64,000 nt of DNA from positions 1 to 64,000 of the forward strand of contig NZ_JANIPJ010000017.1 in NCBI RefSeq assembly GCF_024623455.1, given 5' to 3'. Shown here one piece after another: positions 15,301 to 22,602 of the stretch; positions within the stretch are counted from its first letter, which is position 1, and each line of letters begins with the position of its first letter. A program made the translations under genes and the position numbers. The notes below the pieces were generated by a model that saw only the letters and a list, made by a program, of their open reading frames with translations, had not been told where the DNA came from and made no database searches. Origin of the DNA: Paenibacillus soyae (GTDB taxonomy: Bacteria > Bacillota > Bacilli > Paenibacillales > Paenibacillaceae).

Positions 15301-17852
15301 GCCCTGTAGGACCGACCGGGCCGGATGGAGAGCAGGGCGCGACAGGGCCGCAAGGACCGCAGGGCATTACAGGACCGACGGGGCCGATTGGTCCGGCAGG
15401 CGCTACGGGTCCAGCGGGACCGGAAGGCGCCGAGGGACCGGCCGGAGCGACGGGAGCGGCGGGACCGCAAGGAGAAGCGGGTCCGACGGGACCGCAGGGC
15501 GTTCCGGGCCCGACCGGCGCGCAAGGCCCGACGGGAGAAGCGGGGCCGGCAGGCGCGCAAGGCCCGGCCGGACCGCAAGGCGTGCCTGGCCCGACAGGCG
15601 AGCAGGGAGCTGACGGTCCGACGGGCGCTGATGGGCCTGCCGGACCCGCGGGACCGCAAGGAGAAGCGGGTCCGACGGGGGCAACGGGCGTTCAAGGTCC
15701 GACCGGTCCGCAGGGCCCCGTCGGACCGACGGGCCCGACGGGGCCGCTCGGGGCGACCGGCGTGCGGGGCGAGGCGGGTCCAACAGGCCCGACCGGTCCG
15801 ACGGGCTTCGGGGTAACGGGGCCGCAAGGCGTGACGGGACCGCAGGGCGATACCGGTCCAACGGGGCCGACCGGTCCGACCGGTCCGGCGGGAGGTCCGC
15901 CCGGTCCGACGGGACCCGAAGGACCGACGGGACCGACGGGTCCGGCAGGTCCGGCAGGCGGTCCAACGGGTCCGACCGGACCGACCGGGGAGACGGGAGC
16001 AATCGGTCCGACTGGCCCGACGGGCGAGACCGGTCCGGCAGGGGCAACCGGTCCGACGGGCGCCACGGGACCGACTGGGGAGAGCGGTCCGACGGGTGCC
16101 CTTGGTCCCCAAGGTCCGGCAGGCGCGACGGGACCGACAGGTCCGCAGGGAACGCAAGGCCCGACCGGTGTGCAGGGTGCCGTCGGACCGCAGGGCGAGG
16201 TTGGTCCGACCGGTCCGCCCGGACCGCAGGGCGATCCGGGGCCGACGGGAGCCATTGGCGCGGTGGGACCGACAGGACCGCCAGGGGCAGCCGGCTTGCA
16301 GGGCGAAGCAGGACCCGAAGGCCCGCAGGGCCCGACCGGCCCGGCCGGCGCGCAGGGGCCTGCGGGACCGACGGGAGCGACGGGTCCGATCGGTCCGACA
16401 GGCGAGCTCGGACCCGCGGGTCCGACCGGTCCGACCGGCTCGGACGGGGCAGCCGGACCAACCGGTCCCCAAGGGCCGCAAGGCGTTACCGGGCCGACGG
16501 GACCACAGGGCGCTCAAGGCCCCGCCGGGCCGCAAGGTCCGACCGGGCCGCAGGGCGAAGCCGGGGCGACCGGCGCGCTGGGTCCTCAAGGTCCGATTGG
16601 CCCGACGGGTCCGGACGGGGAGCTCGGTCCAACGGGCGCGACCGGCCCTACCGGAGCGGCGGGTGCAACCGGCCCGACCGGCCCGCAAGGTCCGGCAGGC
16701 GCGCAAGGACCGACTGGCCCGTTAGGCCCGACGGGTCCGACGGGAGCGACCGGCGCGGACGGAGCAACCGGTCCGGCAGGGTCCGCCGGTCCTGCCGGCG
16801 AGCAGGGAGCCGCCGGGCCGACGGGACCGCCGGGCCCCGTAGGAGCGACCGGTCCGACGGGTCCTCAAGGTCCGCAAGGCCCGACAGGCACGCAGGGCGT
16901 AACGGGTCCGCAGGGCGAATTGGGTCCGACGGGTCCGGCAGGTCCCACGGGTCCGGCGGGAGCCGCCGGGGCGACGGGAGCGACGGGCCCGACCGGCCCG
17001 GCAGGCGCTACGGGACCTGCTGGAGCCCAGGGCGGAATCGGCCCGACGGGTCCGCAGGGCGCGGTAGGTCCGCAAGGCCCGACGGGTTTGCAAGGTCCGA
17101 CGGGTCCGACCGGTCCGCTCGGTCCGACAGGGGCGACGGGAGCGACGGGGGCAACCGGTCCGACCGGCGCGGCGGGAGCGGCGGGACCGGCCGGCGCGAC
17201 GGGCGCGCAAGGACCGACAGGTCCGCAAGGACCTCTTGGTCCAACGGGTCCGACCGGCGCCACCGGTCCGGCAGGAGCCGCAGGCGCGACAGGCCCGACC
17301 GGTGCAGACGGTCCGACGGGCCCGGCCGGCGCGACGGGCGCTCAAGGCCCGACGGGCGTGCAGGGTGCAACCGGCCCGGCCGGCACTGTCGGACCTACGG
17401 GGCCGACGGGAGCCACGGGTGCGACGGGCGTCACGGGACCGGGCGGATCAGGATCGGCAATTTTCTTCGCCCAGACGCAGGCCGCGCAAGCCGTAGCGAT
17501 TAACGGGACGGAGACGATCGTCTTGACGCTGAACGTGCCGACTGCCGCCGGAAACCGAGTCAAGCTGGATGTCTCGGTGCAAATTAATGCAATCGTCGCG
17601 GCTGGTAATCCGCGGCTGGATTTCAGAATACGGCTATACAGAGGCGCCGCGCTGCTGACCGAATACCGGACGGAGGAAAACTTCACGGGAGGAAGCGGCA
17701 ATCAGCGATATATCGATGGTTTTACTTTCGTCGATACGGCGCCCTCCGCGGGTACGCAAACGTATCAAGTCAGGGTCGCCGTCCTTACGGCCGACAGCAT
17801 TACGGCTTTGTCCGTGGAAACAAGAGCGATTAACGCCATCGTATTTACTTAG
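12318..17852 (+). CDS. Giant collagen-like (Gly-X-Y) protein
   Basis: About 1,844 residues if initiated at ATT 12318. A strongly basic head (about 50 residues, rich in R/K) has no signal peptide; roughly 550 Gly-X-Y triplets follow (from near 12470 to 17440), dominated by GPT, GPQ, GAT and GPA; the last 135 residues form a non-collagen cap of alternating hydrophobic strands (from GSGSAIFFAQ to NAIVFT), resembling the trimerising caps of BclA-type exosporium proteins. AAGGAGGTG at 12302-12310 is seven bases from ATT; the frame stays open to GTG 12237 and ATGs at 12255/12258, which lack ribosome sites. Threonine in the third triplet position offers many O-glycosylation sites, and two glycosyltransferase genes follow 36 bases downstream. 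A spore or cell-surface filament is likely by inference. Confidence 0.9.
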   Translation: MPNPRRRRKLAKAKQARSQKFIDRHSNRSKVKLHKKRKQILRLTRLTMPPTGLTGPTGPTGPPGIAGPPGPEGPRGPRGVEGKRGKRGKTGPTGPPGPMGLPGPPGMRGLQGPPGERGPAGPAGERGQTGAQGLPGPAGERGPTGAQGLPGPTGERGATGAQGLPGPTGERGATGALGMPGPTGERGPTGAQGSPGPAGEIGPTGAQGLPGPAGERGPTGAQGLPGPTGERGATGAQGLPGPAGETGPTGAQGLTGPTGERGATGAQGMPGPAGEIGPTGPTGPSGAAGEPGPTGATGATGAPGAPGVTGPPGPVGPAGGTGAIGPTGPQGEAGPAGPQGAAGATGAAGPTGPQGEAGVTGAPGPTGATGETGATGATGPTGPEGAAGEIGAAGPTGPLGPTGLQGATGPTGPAGLQGEAGPPGPVGATGPPGPQGATGEAGPTGPIGGTGPTGAPGEQGAQGFAGPVGPTGPQGGQGPTGSPGPEGGQGPTGPGGEQGPTGPLGPVGPTGPSGPMGATGVQGPLGPAGATGPTGVGATGPTGPTGAEGPTGATGPTGPAGGPPGPTGPTGPPGPAGGPTGPTGPTGPTGPTGDIGPTGAQGDQGAVGPTGPTGPQGATGIVGPQGPVGVTGPPGPQGELGPTGPQGATGPAGEPGAPGAQGPTGPPGVTGPIGPAGATGPAGPEGSQGTAGPQGVQGPTGEVGPAGPIGPTGAPGPVGPQGEAGPTGPQGVPGPTGVQGPTGSIGPTGAQGEAGPTGLEGPAGPQGEAGPQGLPGEPGPTGPQGPTGGVGPTGPQGEPGAPGAQGPAGVQGAAGPTGADGAQGPTGPQGPAGVIGPTGAQGEQGPQGLQGDTGPQGAAGPAGPAGPTGPAGPQGDVGATGMIGVQGPTGPAGSAGPTGPTGPQGAAGPTGAAGDSGPQGPAGPAGSTGEQGVLGPTGPQGADGATGPQGPTGPAGATGPAGVQGPAGPQGPEGAIGPTGPAGEIGATGAAGPQGPVGPTGPDGEQGATGPQGPQGITGPTGPIGPAGATGPAGPEGAEGPAGATGAAGPQGEAGPTGPQGVPGPTGAQGPTGEAGPAGAQGPAGPQGVPGPTGEQGADGPTGADGPAGPAGPQGEAGPTGATGVQGPTGPQGPVGPTGPTGPLGATGVRGEAGPTGPTGPTGFGVTGPQGVTGPQGDTGPTGPTGPTGPAGGPPGPTGPEGPTGPTGPAGPAGGPTGPTGPTGETGAIGPTGPTGETGPAGATGPTGATGPTGESGPTGALGPQGPAGATGPTGPQGTQGPTGVQGAVGPQGEVGPTGPPGPQGDPGPTGAIGAVGPTGPPGAAGLQGEAGPEGPQGPTGPAGAQGPAGPTGATGPIGPTGELGPAGPTGPTGSDGAAGPTGPQGPQGVTGPTGPQGAQGPAGPQGPTGPQGEAGATGALGPQGPIGPTGPDGELGPTGATGPTGAAGATGPTGPQGPAGAQGPTGPLGPTGPTGATGADGATGPAGSAGPAGEQGAAGPTGPPGPVGATGPTGPQGPQGPTGTQGVTGPQGELGPTGPAGPTGPAGAAGATGATGPTGPAGATGPAGAQGGIGPTGPQGAVGPQGPTGLQGPTGPTGPLGPTGATGATGATGPTGAAGAAGPAGATGAQGPTGPQGPLGPTGPTGATGPAGAAGATGPTGADGPTGPAGATGAQGPTGVQGATGPAGTVGPTGPTGATGATGVTGPGGSGSAIFFAQTQAAQAVAINGTETIVLTLNVPTAAGNRVKLDVSVQINAIVAAGNPRLDFRIRLYRGAALLTEYRTEENFTGGSGNQRYIDGFTFVDTAPSAGTQTYQVRVAVLTADSITALSVETRAINAIVFT
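12687..13136 (+). repeat. Ten tandem 45-bp units inside the collagen-like gene
   Basis: Exactly 450 bases made of ten 15-residue units of the form GE(R/I/T)G(P/A/Q)TGAQGLPGP(A/T). Units differ by a few substitutions. A partial eleventh unit follows. The rest of the collagen region lacks this order, so the tract probably grew by recent unequal duplication. Confidence 0.85.
13920..14048 (+). repeat. Triplet-interruption module 1 of the collagen region
   Basis: Here the Gly-X-Y register is broken three times: GPT-GV-GAT at 13920, an extra Gly at 13998 (GPA-G-GPP) and another at about 14046 (GPA-G-GPT). A very similar module recurs at 15804-15962. Such interruptions normally make a hinge in a collagen helix. 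Confidence 0.8.
15804..15962 (+). repeat. Triplet-interruption module 2 of the collagen region
   Basis: The same series of interruptions as module 1: GPT-GF-GVT at 15804, GPA-G-GPP at 15891 and GPA-G-GPT at about 15958. The two modules split the rod into three collagen segments of roughly 490, 585 and 495 residues. Confidence 0.8.
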
Positions 17853-17888
17853 AGCTACGACAATCCGGACGGGGGAATCCTATTAGGC

Positions 17889-18971
17889 ATGGTATCCATT
17901 ACGCTCTGCCTCATCGTCAGAAACGAACAATCCGCCTTGGGCAACTGCCTTGAATCCGTGAAGGATGCGGTCGACGAGATCGTCATCGTCGATACGGGCT
18001 CCACGGACGACACCAGAGCATTAGCGGGCCGCTACACCAATAACGTGTACGATTTCGAATGGATCGACGATTTCGCCGCGGCCCGCAACTTCTGCTTCAG
18101 TCTTGCGACTAGCGATTATATCCTTTGGCTGGACGCCGACGACGTGCTGCTCGAGGAGGACCGGAGGAAGCTGCTCCGTCTCAAATCGGAGCTCGATCCG
18201 GCAGTTGACGCGATCTCCATGATCTACCATTACGCGTTCGACGAATACGGCAACGTAACGCTGAGTCTTAGGCGCAATCGGCTGGTCAAGCGGGCGAACG
18301 GGTTCCGCTGGCATGGCCCGGTGCACGAATATTTGGCCGTCTCCGGCCGCGTCATGAACAGCGATATCGTCGTGACGCACCGGAGAACACACGGACAATC
18401 CGCAAGAAATTTGACGATATTCGAGAACAGGAAGGGCCGGGGAGAGATCTTCTCTCCCCGCGACCTGTATTATTACGCCAACGAGCTTCTGGATCACGGG
18501 ATGTGGGAGAGGGCGGCAGCCGAATACGAAAGCTTTCTTCGGACGGGACAAGGCTGGGCCGAGGACGCGATCTCCGCCTGCGTCAAGCTGTCCGACATCT
18601 ACGAGCGCTTGATGCTCCCCGAGAAGCAGCTCGCTTCGCTCTGGCGATCCTTCGATTACGGCGAACCCCGGGCGGAAAGCTGCTGCCGGCTAGGCGCTTA
18701 TTTTCTGTCGAGAAGCCGGACGGAGGAAGCCGCGTTCTGGTACCGGCTCGCGACGAGGCTCGAGAAGCCGAAGGACTGCCTGGGCTTTCTTCACGACGCT
18801 TACTGGACTTGGGTGCCGCATCTGCAGCTGTGCCTCTGCTACTCCCGGGCAGGGGATTTCGCCAAAGCCTATTTCCACAATGAAATGGCGGGCCGCTACC
18901 GTCCGGACGATCCGCACGTGCGTCATAACCGAACGTACTTGGAAGGGATGTTGCGCAATGAAGCCTTATAA
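17889..18971 (+). CDS. Family 2 glycosyltransferase with C-terminal TPR module
   Basis: A 360-residue GT-A fold enzyme. Residues 1-110 carry ITLCLIVRNEQ, the nucleotide-binding IVDTGSTDDT and the metal-binding LDADD motif; WHGPVHEYL near 140 is typical of the SunS-like/TPR glycosyltransferase subgroup. Residues about 200-355 are helical repeats (YYANELLDHGMWERAAAEYE and onward) that closely resemble the middle of the next gene product. It lies 36 bases after the collagen-like gene with no terminator between, and overlaps the next gene by 14 bases, so all three are probably co-transcribed. It likely adds the first or a later sugar to the collagen-like protein (inference). Confidence 0.92.
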   Translation: MVSITLCLIVRNEQSALGNCLESVKDAVDEIVIVDTGSTDDTRALAGRYTNNVYDFEWIDDFAAARNFCFSLATSDYILWLDADDVLLEEDRRKLLRLKSELDPAVDAISMIYHYAFDEYGNVTLSLRRNRLVKRANGFRWHGPVHEYLAVSGRVMNSDIVVTHRRTHGQSARNLTIFENRKGRGEIFSPRDLYYYANELLDHGMWERAAAEYESFLRTGQGWAEDAISACVKLSDIYERLMLPEKQLASLWRSFDYGEPRAESCCRLGAYFLSRSRTEEAAFWYRLATRLEKPKDCLGFLHDAYWTWVPHLQLCLCYSRAGDFAKAYFHNEMAGRYRPDDPHVRHNRTYLEGMLRNEAL

Positions 18972-21225
18972 TTCCTCTACTCGCCGGCTGACGATCGTCC
19001 AGGTCGCTCCCGACTACTACCCGGTGCCTCCCCCGGCTTACGGAGGGATTGAACGGGTCGTTCACGCGCTGACGGAGCGTCTTGTCCGGATGGGACACCA
19101 CGTCGTCCTCTTCGCTCCGGCCGGCAGCGTCACCTCCGCGGAGCTGATCCCTTACGAGCATGGACCGGGTGATCCTGACGCGATAAGAGACTTCGTGCTT
19201 CGTTCGCTTCCGGCCGATGCGGACATCGTCCACGATCATACGCATGCGTCCATAATAGGCCGGCTGAGGCTTCCGATCCCGACCGTTTGCACGCTGCATG
19301 CGGCCGTGAACAACGGGGTCGATCTTCCGGTGTACATCAGCAACAGCTCGCTGAATACGGCCGGAAGAGGCGCAGGGGAATTCATTTATAACGGCATCGA
19401 TCCGAATCAATTTGATTATGCGGAGCGGAAGGACGATTACCTGCTATATATGGGCGTCATGAGTCCGCATAAGGGCGTCCATCACGCGATTGGGATCGCG
19501 GAGCGAACCGGGCTGAGGCTGGTGCTGGCAGGGCCCGTTTTCGGCGAAGCCTATTTTCAGTCGGAGATCCAGCCCGCGCTGGAACGAAATCCGAATATCG
19601 AATTTGTCGGAGAAGTGGGAGGAGAAACCAAGCGGAGGCTTCTGCGGGACGCGCGCTGCATGCTGTTCCCTACTTGCTGCGAGGAGGCGTTCGGACTCGT
19701 CATGATCGAAGCGATGATCAGCGGGACGCCCGTTCTCGCTCTCGCGAACGGAGCCGTGCCGGAGGTTCTGGCGGGATTTCCGGAGCTGGTGTGCCGCGAT
19801 GTAGAGCAAATGGAGGAGAAGACGCGGCTCGGGGCGTTCCCGGCGGCAGCCGACCTCCGCTCCTATGTTATGGGGCGCTTTACGGATGAGATTATGGCGC
19901 GGCAGTACGACAAATTATTCCTGCGGCTAGCGGAGCTCCACGATCCGCCTGCGTCGGGCATCGAGAAGTGGAAGGAAAACGGGCGCAGGGATATGGCGCT
20001 CCAACTATGCGATTCCATTCTGGGGCGGGAAGCCTCTTCCATAGACGAGAAGCTGCATGCGTGCAACGCGGCGGCGGAGCTATGCAGGGAGGCGGGCGAT
20101 AGGAGTCAAGAGAAAGCGTACGTGTTCCGCTCGTTCGAGTTCGCCGTACCGCGCGCCGAGTTTTGCTGCAGGCTGGGCTATCTCCTCCTTGAGGAGCAGG
20201 AATACGCCAAAGCCGCTTATTGGTACCGGCTCGCGACCCGCATCGAGCCTCCGCCCTCCAAGGAAGGCTTCTATTTCGAGTCCTGCTGGACGTGGCTTCC
20301 CCATATACAGCTATGTATCTGCCATTATCATCTGAACGATATCGAGCAGTCGTACCGGCATAACGAAATTGCCCGGAGCCTCATCCCCGATAATCCGTAC
20401 GTCCTTTACAATCAGTCGTTTCTGAAGCCGCTGATCGCGGCTTCCGCTGGGGAGGTTCCGGAATCGCGCGGGCATATTGCCGAGCTGGAAGGACCGGAGA
20501 ACAACGTATTCCGCCTTCGGCTGCATTTGCCCGGGTTTATAGAGGAGACGATAAGGGACCGAGGCGCCTGGGAGCCGGGCCTTATCCGGCTGCTAAGGCG
20601 ACATATGCGCGCGGGCGGCGTGTTCGCGGATATCGGCGCGAATATCGGATACCACGCTCTATATATGGCCAGCCTGGGATCGGACTTCCAGTGCGTGGCC
20701 GTCGAGCCTCATCCCGATATCTTTAACCAGCTGGAGGAGAACGCGAGACTGAACGGTTTTTCGAACGTGACGCTGCTGAACTGCGCGATAGGCCATACCA
20801 GCGGTCCCATCGGATTCTATCGGCAGCCTATGTCCGCGTATAACCGCGGATTGTCCGGGACGATGGCCGGCGCGATCGCGCAGGCGGAGGACGCGGCTTG
20901 CGTCGAGGTCGCGTCTATGACGCTGGATGAGGCGTTGACCGGCGATCAGAAGAGGCGAACGAACGTCATTAAGATCGATACGCAAGGCTCCGAGTACGAG
21001 GTACTGCAAGGAGCGGAGGAGACGATCCGGCTTTCGCGGCCGATAATCGCCTTCGAGTATCATGCCTACGGATCCCGTCCGCTCGAGGATATTATCGGGC
21101 TGCTCGCCGGTTATACCATTTACAAGCTTCAGGCTTGGACGGGAGAGCTTCGAGGAATGGACGAACAGGATCCCGAAGGGTTCGAGCAGGATTATGTCTG
21201 TTTCCCGGATGGTACCGCGCCGTAG
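18958..21225 (+). CDS. Trifunctional fusion: GT4 glycosyltransferase, TPR module, FkbM methyltransferase
   Basis: A 755-residue fusion. Residues about 10-345 form a GT-B family 4 glycosyltransferase (PPPAYGGIERVV, MGVMSPHKGVHHAI, PTCCEEAFGLVMIEAM). Residues about 355-495 are TPR-like repeats homologous to the C-terminus of the preceding GT2. Residues about 540-735 are an FkbM-type SAM methyltransferase: FADIGANIGYHALYMA for SAM binding, VEPHPDIF and IKIDTQGSEYEVLQGAE. ATG 18958 sits inside the end of the GT2 gene with GGAAGGG upstream; the frame is open further but lacks a site. A single protein that both adds and O-methylates sugar fits finishing of a glycan on the collagen-like protein (inference). 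Confidence 0.92.
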   Translation: MKPYNSSTRRLTIVQVAPDYYPVPPPAYGGIERVVHALTERLVRMGHHVVLFAPAGSVTSAELIPYEHGPGDPDAIRDFVLRSLPADADIVHDHTHASIIGRLRLPIPTVCTLHAAVNNGVDLPVYISNSSLNTAGRGAGEFIYNGIDPNQFDYAERKDDYLLYMGVMSPHKGVHHAIGIAERTGLRLVLAGPVFGEAYFQSEIQPALERNPNIEFVGEVGGETKRRLLRDARCMLFPTCCEEAFGLVMIEAMISGTPVLALANGAVPEVLAGFPELVCRDVEQMEEKTRLGAFPAAADLRSYVMGRFTDEIMARQYDKLFLRLAELHDPPASGIEKWKENGRRDMALQLCDSILGREASSIDEKLHACNAAAELCREAGDRSQEKAYVFRSFEFAVPRAEFCCRLGYLLLEEQEYAKAAYWYRLATRIEPPPSKEGFYFESCWTWLPHIQLCICHYHLNDIEQSYRHNEIARSLIPDNPYVLYNQSFLKPLIAASAGEVPESRGHIAELEGPENNVFRLRLHLPGFIEETIRDRGAWEPGLIRLLRRHMRAGGVFADIGANIGYHALYMASLGSDFQCVAVEPHPDIFNQLEENARLNGFSNVTLLNCAIGHTSGPIGFYRQPMSAYNRGLSGTMAGAIAQAEDAACVEVASMTLDEALTGDQKRRTNVIKIDTQGSEYEVLQGAEETIRLSRPIIAFEYHAYGSRPLEDIIGLLAGYTIYKLQAWTGELRGMDEQDPEGFEQDYVCFPDGTAP

Positions 21226-21261
21226 TGTCCGGAAGTCGACAAAAGGCGTCGGGCTGTTTGC

Positions 21262-21292
21262 AAAAAGCCGCTTTCTTGTAAAGCGGCTTTTT
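21262..21292 (+). terminator. Rho-independent terminator of the collagen/glycosyltransferase cluster
   Basis: Stem AAAAAGCCGCTTT / AAAGCGGCTTTTT with a short loop; the T-run is part of the stem, as in bidirectional terminators. Confidence 0.85.
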
Positions 21293-21332
21293 CGCGTGCG
21301 GAAATCACTAAATGTTTTGCTTTCGAAAGCTA

Positions 21333-21361
21333 TTGACAAGAAGCGGCGGAATCATTATAGT
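21333..21361 (+). promoter_or_regulatory. Sigma-A promoter of the siderophore-binding lipoprotein gene
   Basis: Consensus TTGACA at 21333-21338, a 17-base spacer and TATAGT at 21356-21361. A Fur box lies immediately downstream. Confidence 0.8.
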
Positions 21362-21378
21362 AAGGAATGTCATGAAAC

Positions 21379-21393
21379 TGATAATCATTTTCA
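21379..21393 (+). promoter_or_regulatory. Fur box
   Basis: TGATAATCATTTTCA matches the Bacillus 7-1-7 Fur consensus TGATAATnATTATCA at 14 of 15 positions. Placed just after the predicted transcription start, it would block transcription when iron is plentiful. Confidence 0.85.
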
Positions 21394-21429
21394 TTAACGA
21401 AACCATAGGTGAAAAAGGGGATAGACCAC

Positions 21430-22404
21430 ATGAAGAAGGCATTTATACCGTTCATTCTTATGCTTGTGCTCATCGTCAGCGCATGCGGCAATAACGCCGC
21501 CAATCAGGCGCCGAGCAGCGAGCCTTCGAAGGCGGAAAGCGCGAACGGCGCGAACTCGGGCAATAGCGCAAACTCGGGCAAGGATGCGACGGGGACGGTA
21601 ACCTACGAATCGCAATCCGGTTCTATTGAAATTCCCGCGAACCCGCAGCGAATCGTCGCTTTGACGAACGCGCCGAACATTCTGTCCCTGGATGGAACGC
21701 TCGTCGGCGTAGACGAATGGACGAAGAAGAACCCGCTGTTCACGGATAAGCTGGCGAACGTGGAGACGGTATCCGATGCGGATCTGGAGAAAATCATCGA
21801 GCTCGATCCGGATTTGATCGTTGCGGGAGATTACATGCAGAATCTCGATAAGCTGGCGGACATCGCTCCGACGATCGTGTATACGTGGGGCAAATTGGAT
21901 TACCTGCAGCAGCAGCTCGAAATCGGCAAAGTGTTGAACAAGGAAGAAGAAGCTCAAAGCTGGATCGACGATTTCACGGCCCGCGCGAAAGCGGCGGGAG
22001 AAGAAATCAAAGCGCATATCGGCGCGGAAGCTACCGTATCCGTATTCGAATACGACATGAAGAGCTTCTACGTCTTCGGCAACAACTGGGCGCGCGGCAC
22101 GGAAATTTTGTACCAGGCGATGGGCTTGAACATGACGGACAAAGTGAAGCAGGACGCGCTTGGACCCGGCTATCACACCTTGTCGCTCGAAGTCGTGCCG
22201 GAATATGCGGGAGATTACATCGTGCTCAGCAAAAACAAGGAAGGCGACAGCACGTTCCTCGAGTCCGAAACGTGGAAAAACATCTCTGCCGTGAAAAACG
22301 GACGCGTCATCGAGGTGGATACGGAAGCGGTCACGTACAGCGATCCGATCTCGCTCGAGTACATGCTGGATATTTTCCATAAGCAATTCCTGGCTACTAA
22401 GTAA
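21430..22404 (+). CDS. Iron-siderophore ABC transporter substrate-binding lipoprotein
   Basis: A 324-residue class III (FhuD/FepB-type) binding lipoprotein. The signal peptide ends with lipobox VSAC, cysteine near residue 20, followed by a Ser/Asn/Gly-rich tether. The mature part opens with the family pattern IEIPANPQRIVAL, then LVGVDEWTK, VETVSDADLEKIIELDPDLIVAG. AGGGGAT seven bases before ATG 21430 selects this start. No permease or ATPase gene is adjacent, so it must work with transport components encoded elsewhere. The promoter and Fur box upstream show iron control. The siderophore cannot be named. Confidence 0.93.
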   Translation: MKKAFIPFILMLVLIVSACGNNAANQAPSSEPSKAESANGANSGNSANSGKDATGTVTYESQSGSIEIPANPQRIVALTNAPNILSLDGTLVGVDEWTKKNPLFTDKLANVETVSDADLEKIIELDPDLIVAGDYMQNLDKLADIAPTIVYTWGKLDYLQQQLEIGKVLNKEEEAQSWIDDFTARAKAAGEEIKAHIGAEATVSVFEYDMKSFYVFGNNWARGTEILYQAMGLNMTDKVKQDALGPGYHTLSLEVVPEYAGDYIVLSKNKEGDSTFLESETWKNISAVKNGRVIEVDTEAVTYSDPISLEYMLDIFHKQFLATK

Positions 22405-22444
22405 AGGCGGAGCAAACGTTTCGCGGCATCAATAGCACCGCGGG

Positions 22445-22474
22445 AACTGTCGACGATAGTCGGCAGTTTTTTGC
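22445..22474 (+). terminator. Rho-independent terminator
   Basis: Stem AACTGTCGAC / GTCGGCAGTT with loop GATA (one mismatch), followed by TTTTGC. Confidence 0.75.
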
Positions 22475-22602
22475 GTGGCGCGGCCTTTCACGGGAATAGG
22501 GTATCGTAAGAGTACAGGTAATCCGGCAGAATCGGACTCTGAAATGTCGGAAGCGCTTCGAATGACCATGGTATCTTGGAGAAGAAAGGAGATGACGGTA
22601 GC

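Noticed and set aside
12846..16706. A 1,286-codon open frame on the minus strand inside the collagen-like gene, and several other long frames there on both strands.
   Set aside because: They arise because the GGN-CCG-ACN triplet repeats contain almost no stop codons in any frame. Their translations are low-complexity (R/S/T- or G/P/V-rich), they lack ribosome sites, and the plus frame has a proper head and cap domain.
12460..17440. Repetitive DNA that might be taken for a CRISPR array or satellite.
   Set aside because: The periodicity is 9 and 45 bases, always in frame with Gly-X-Y coding, with no repeat-spacer alternation.
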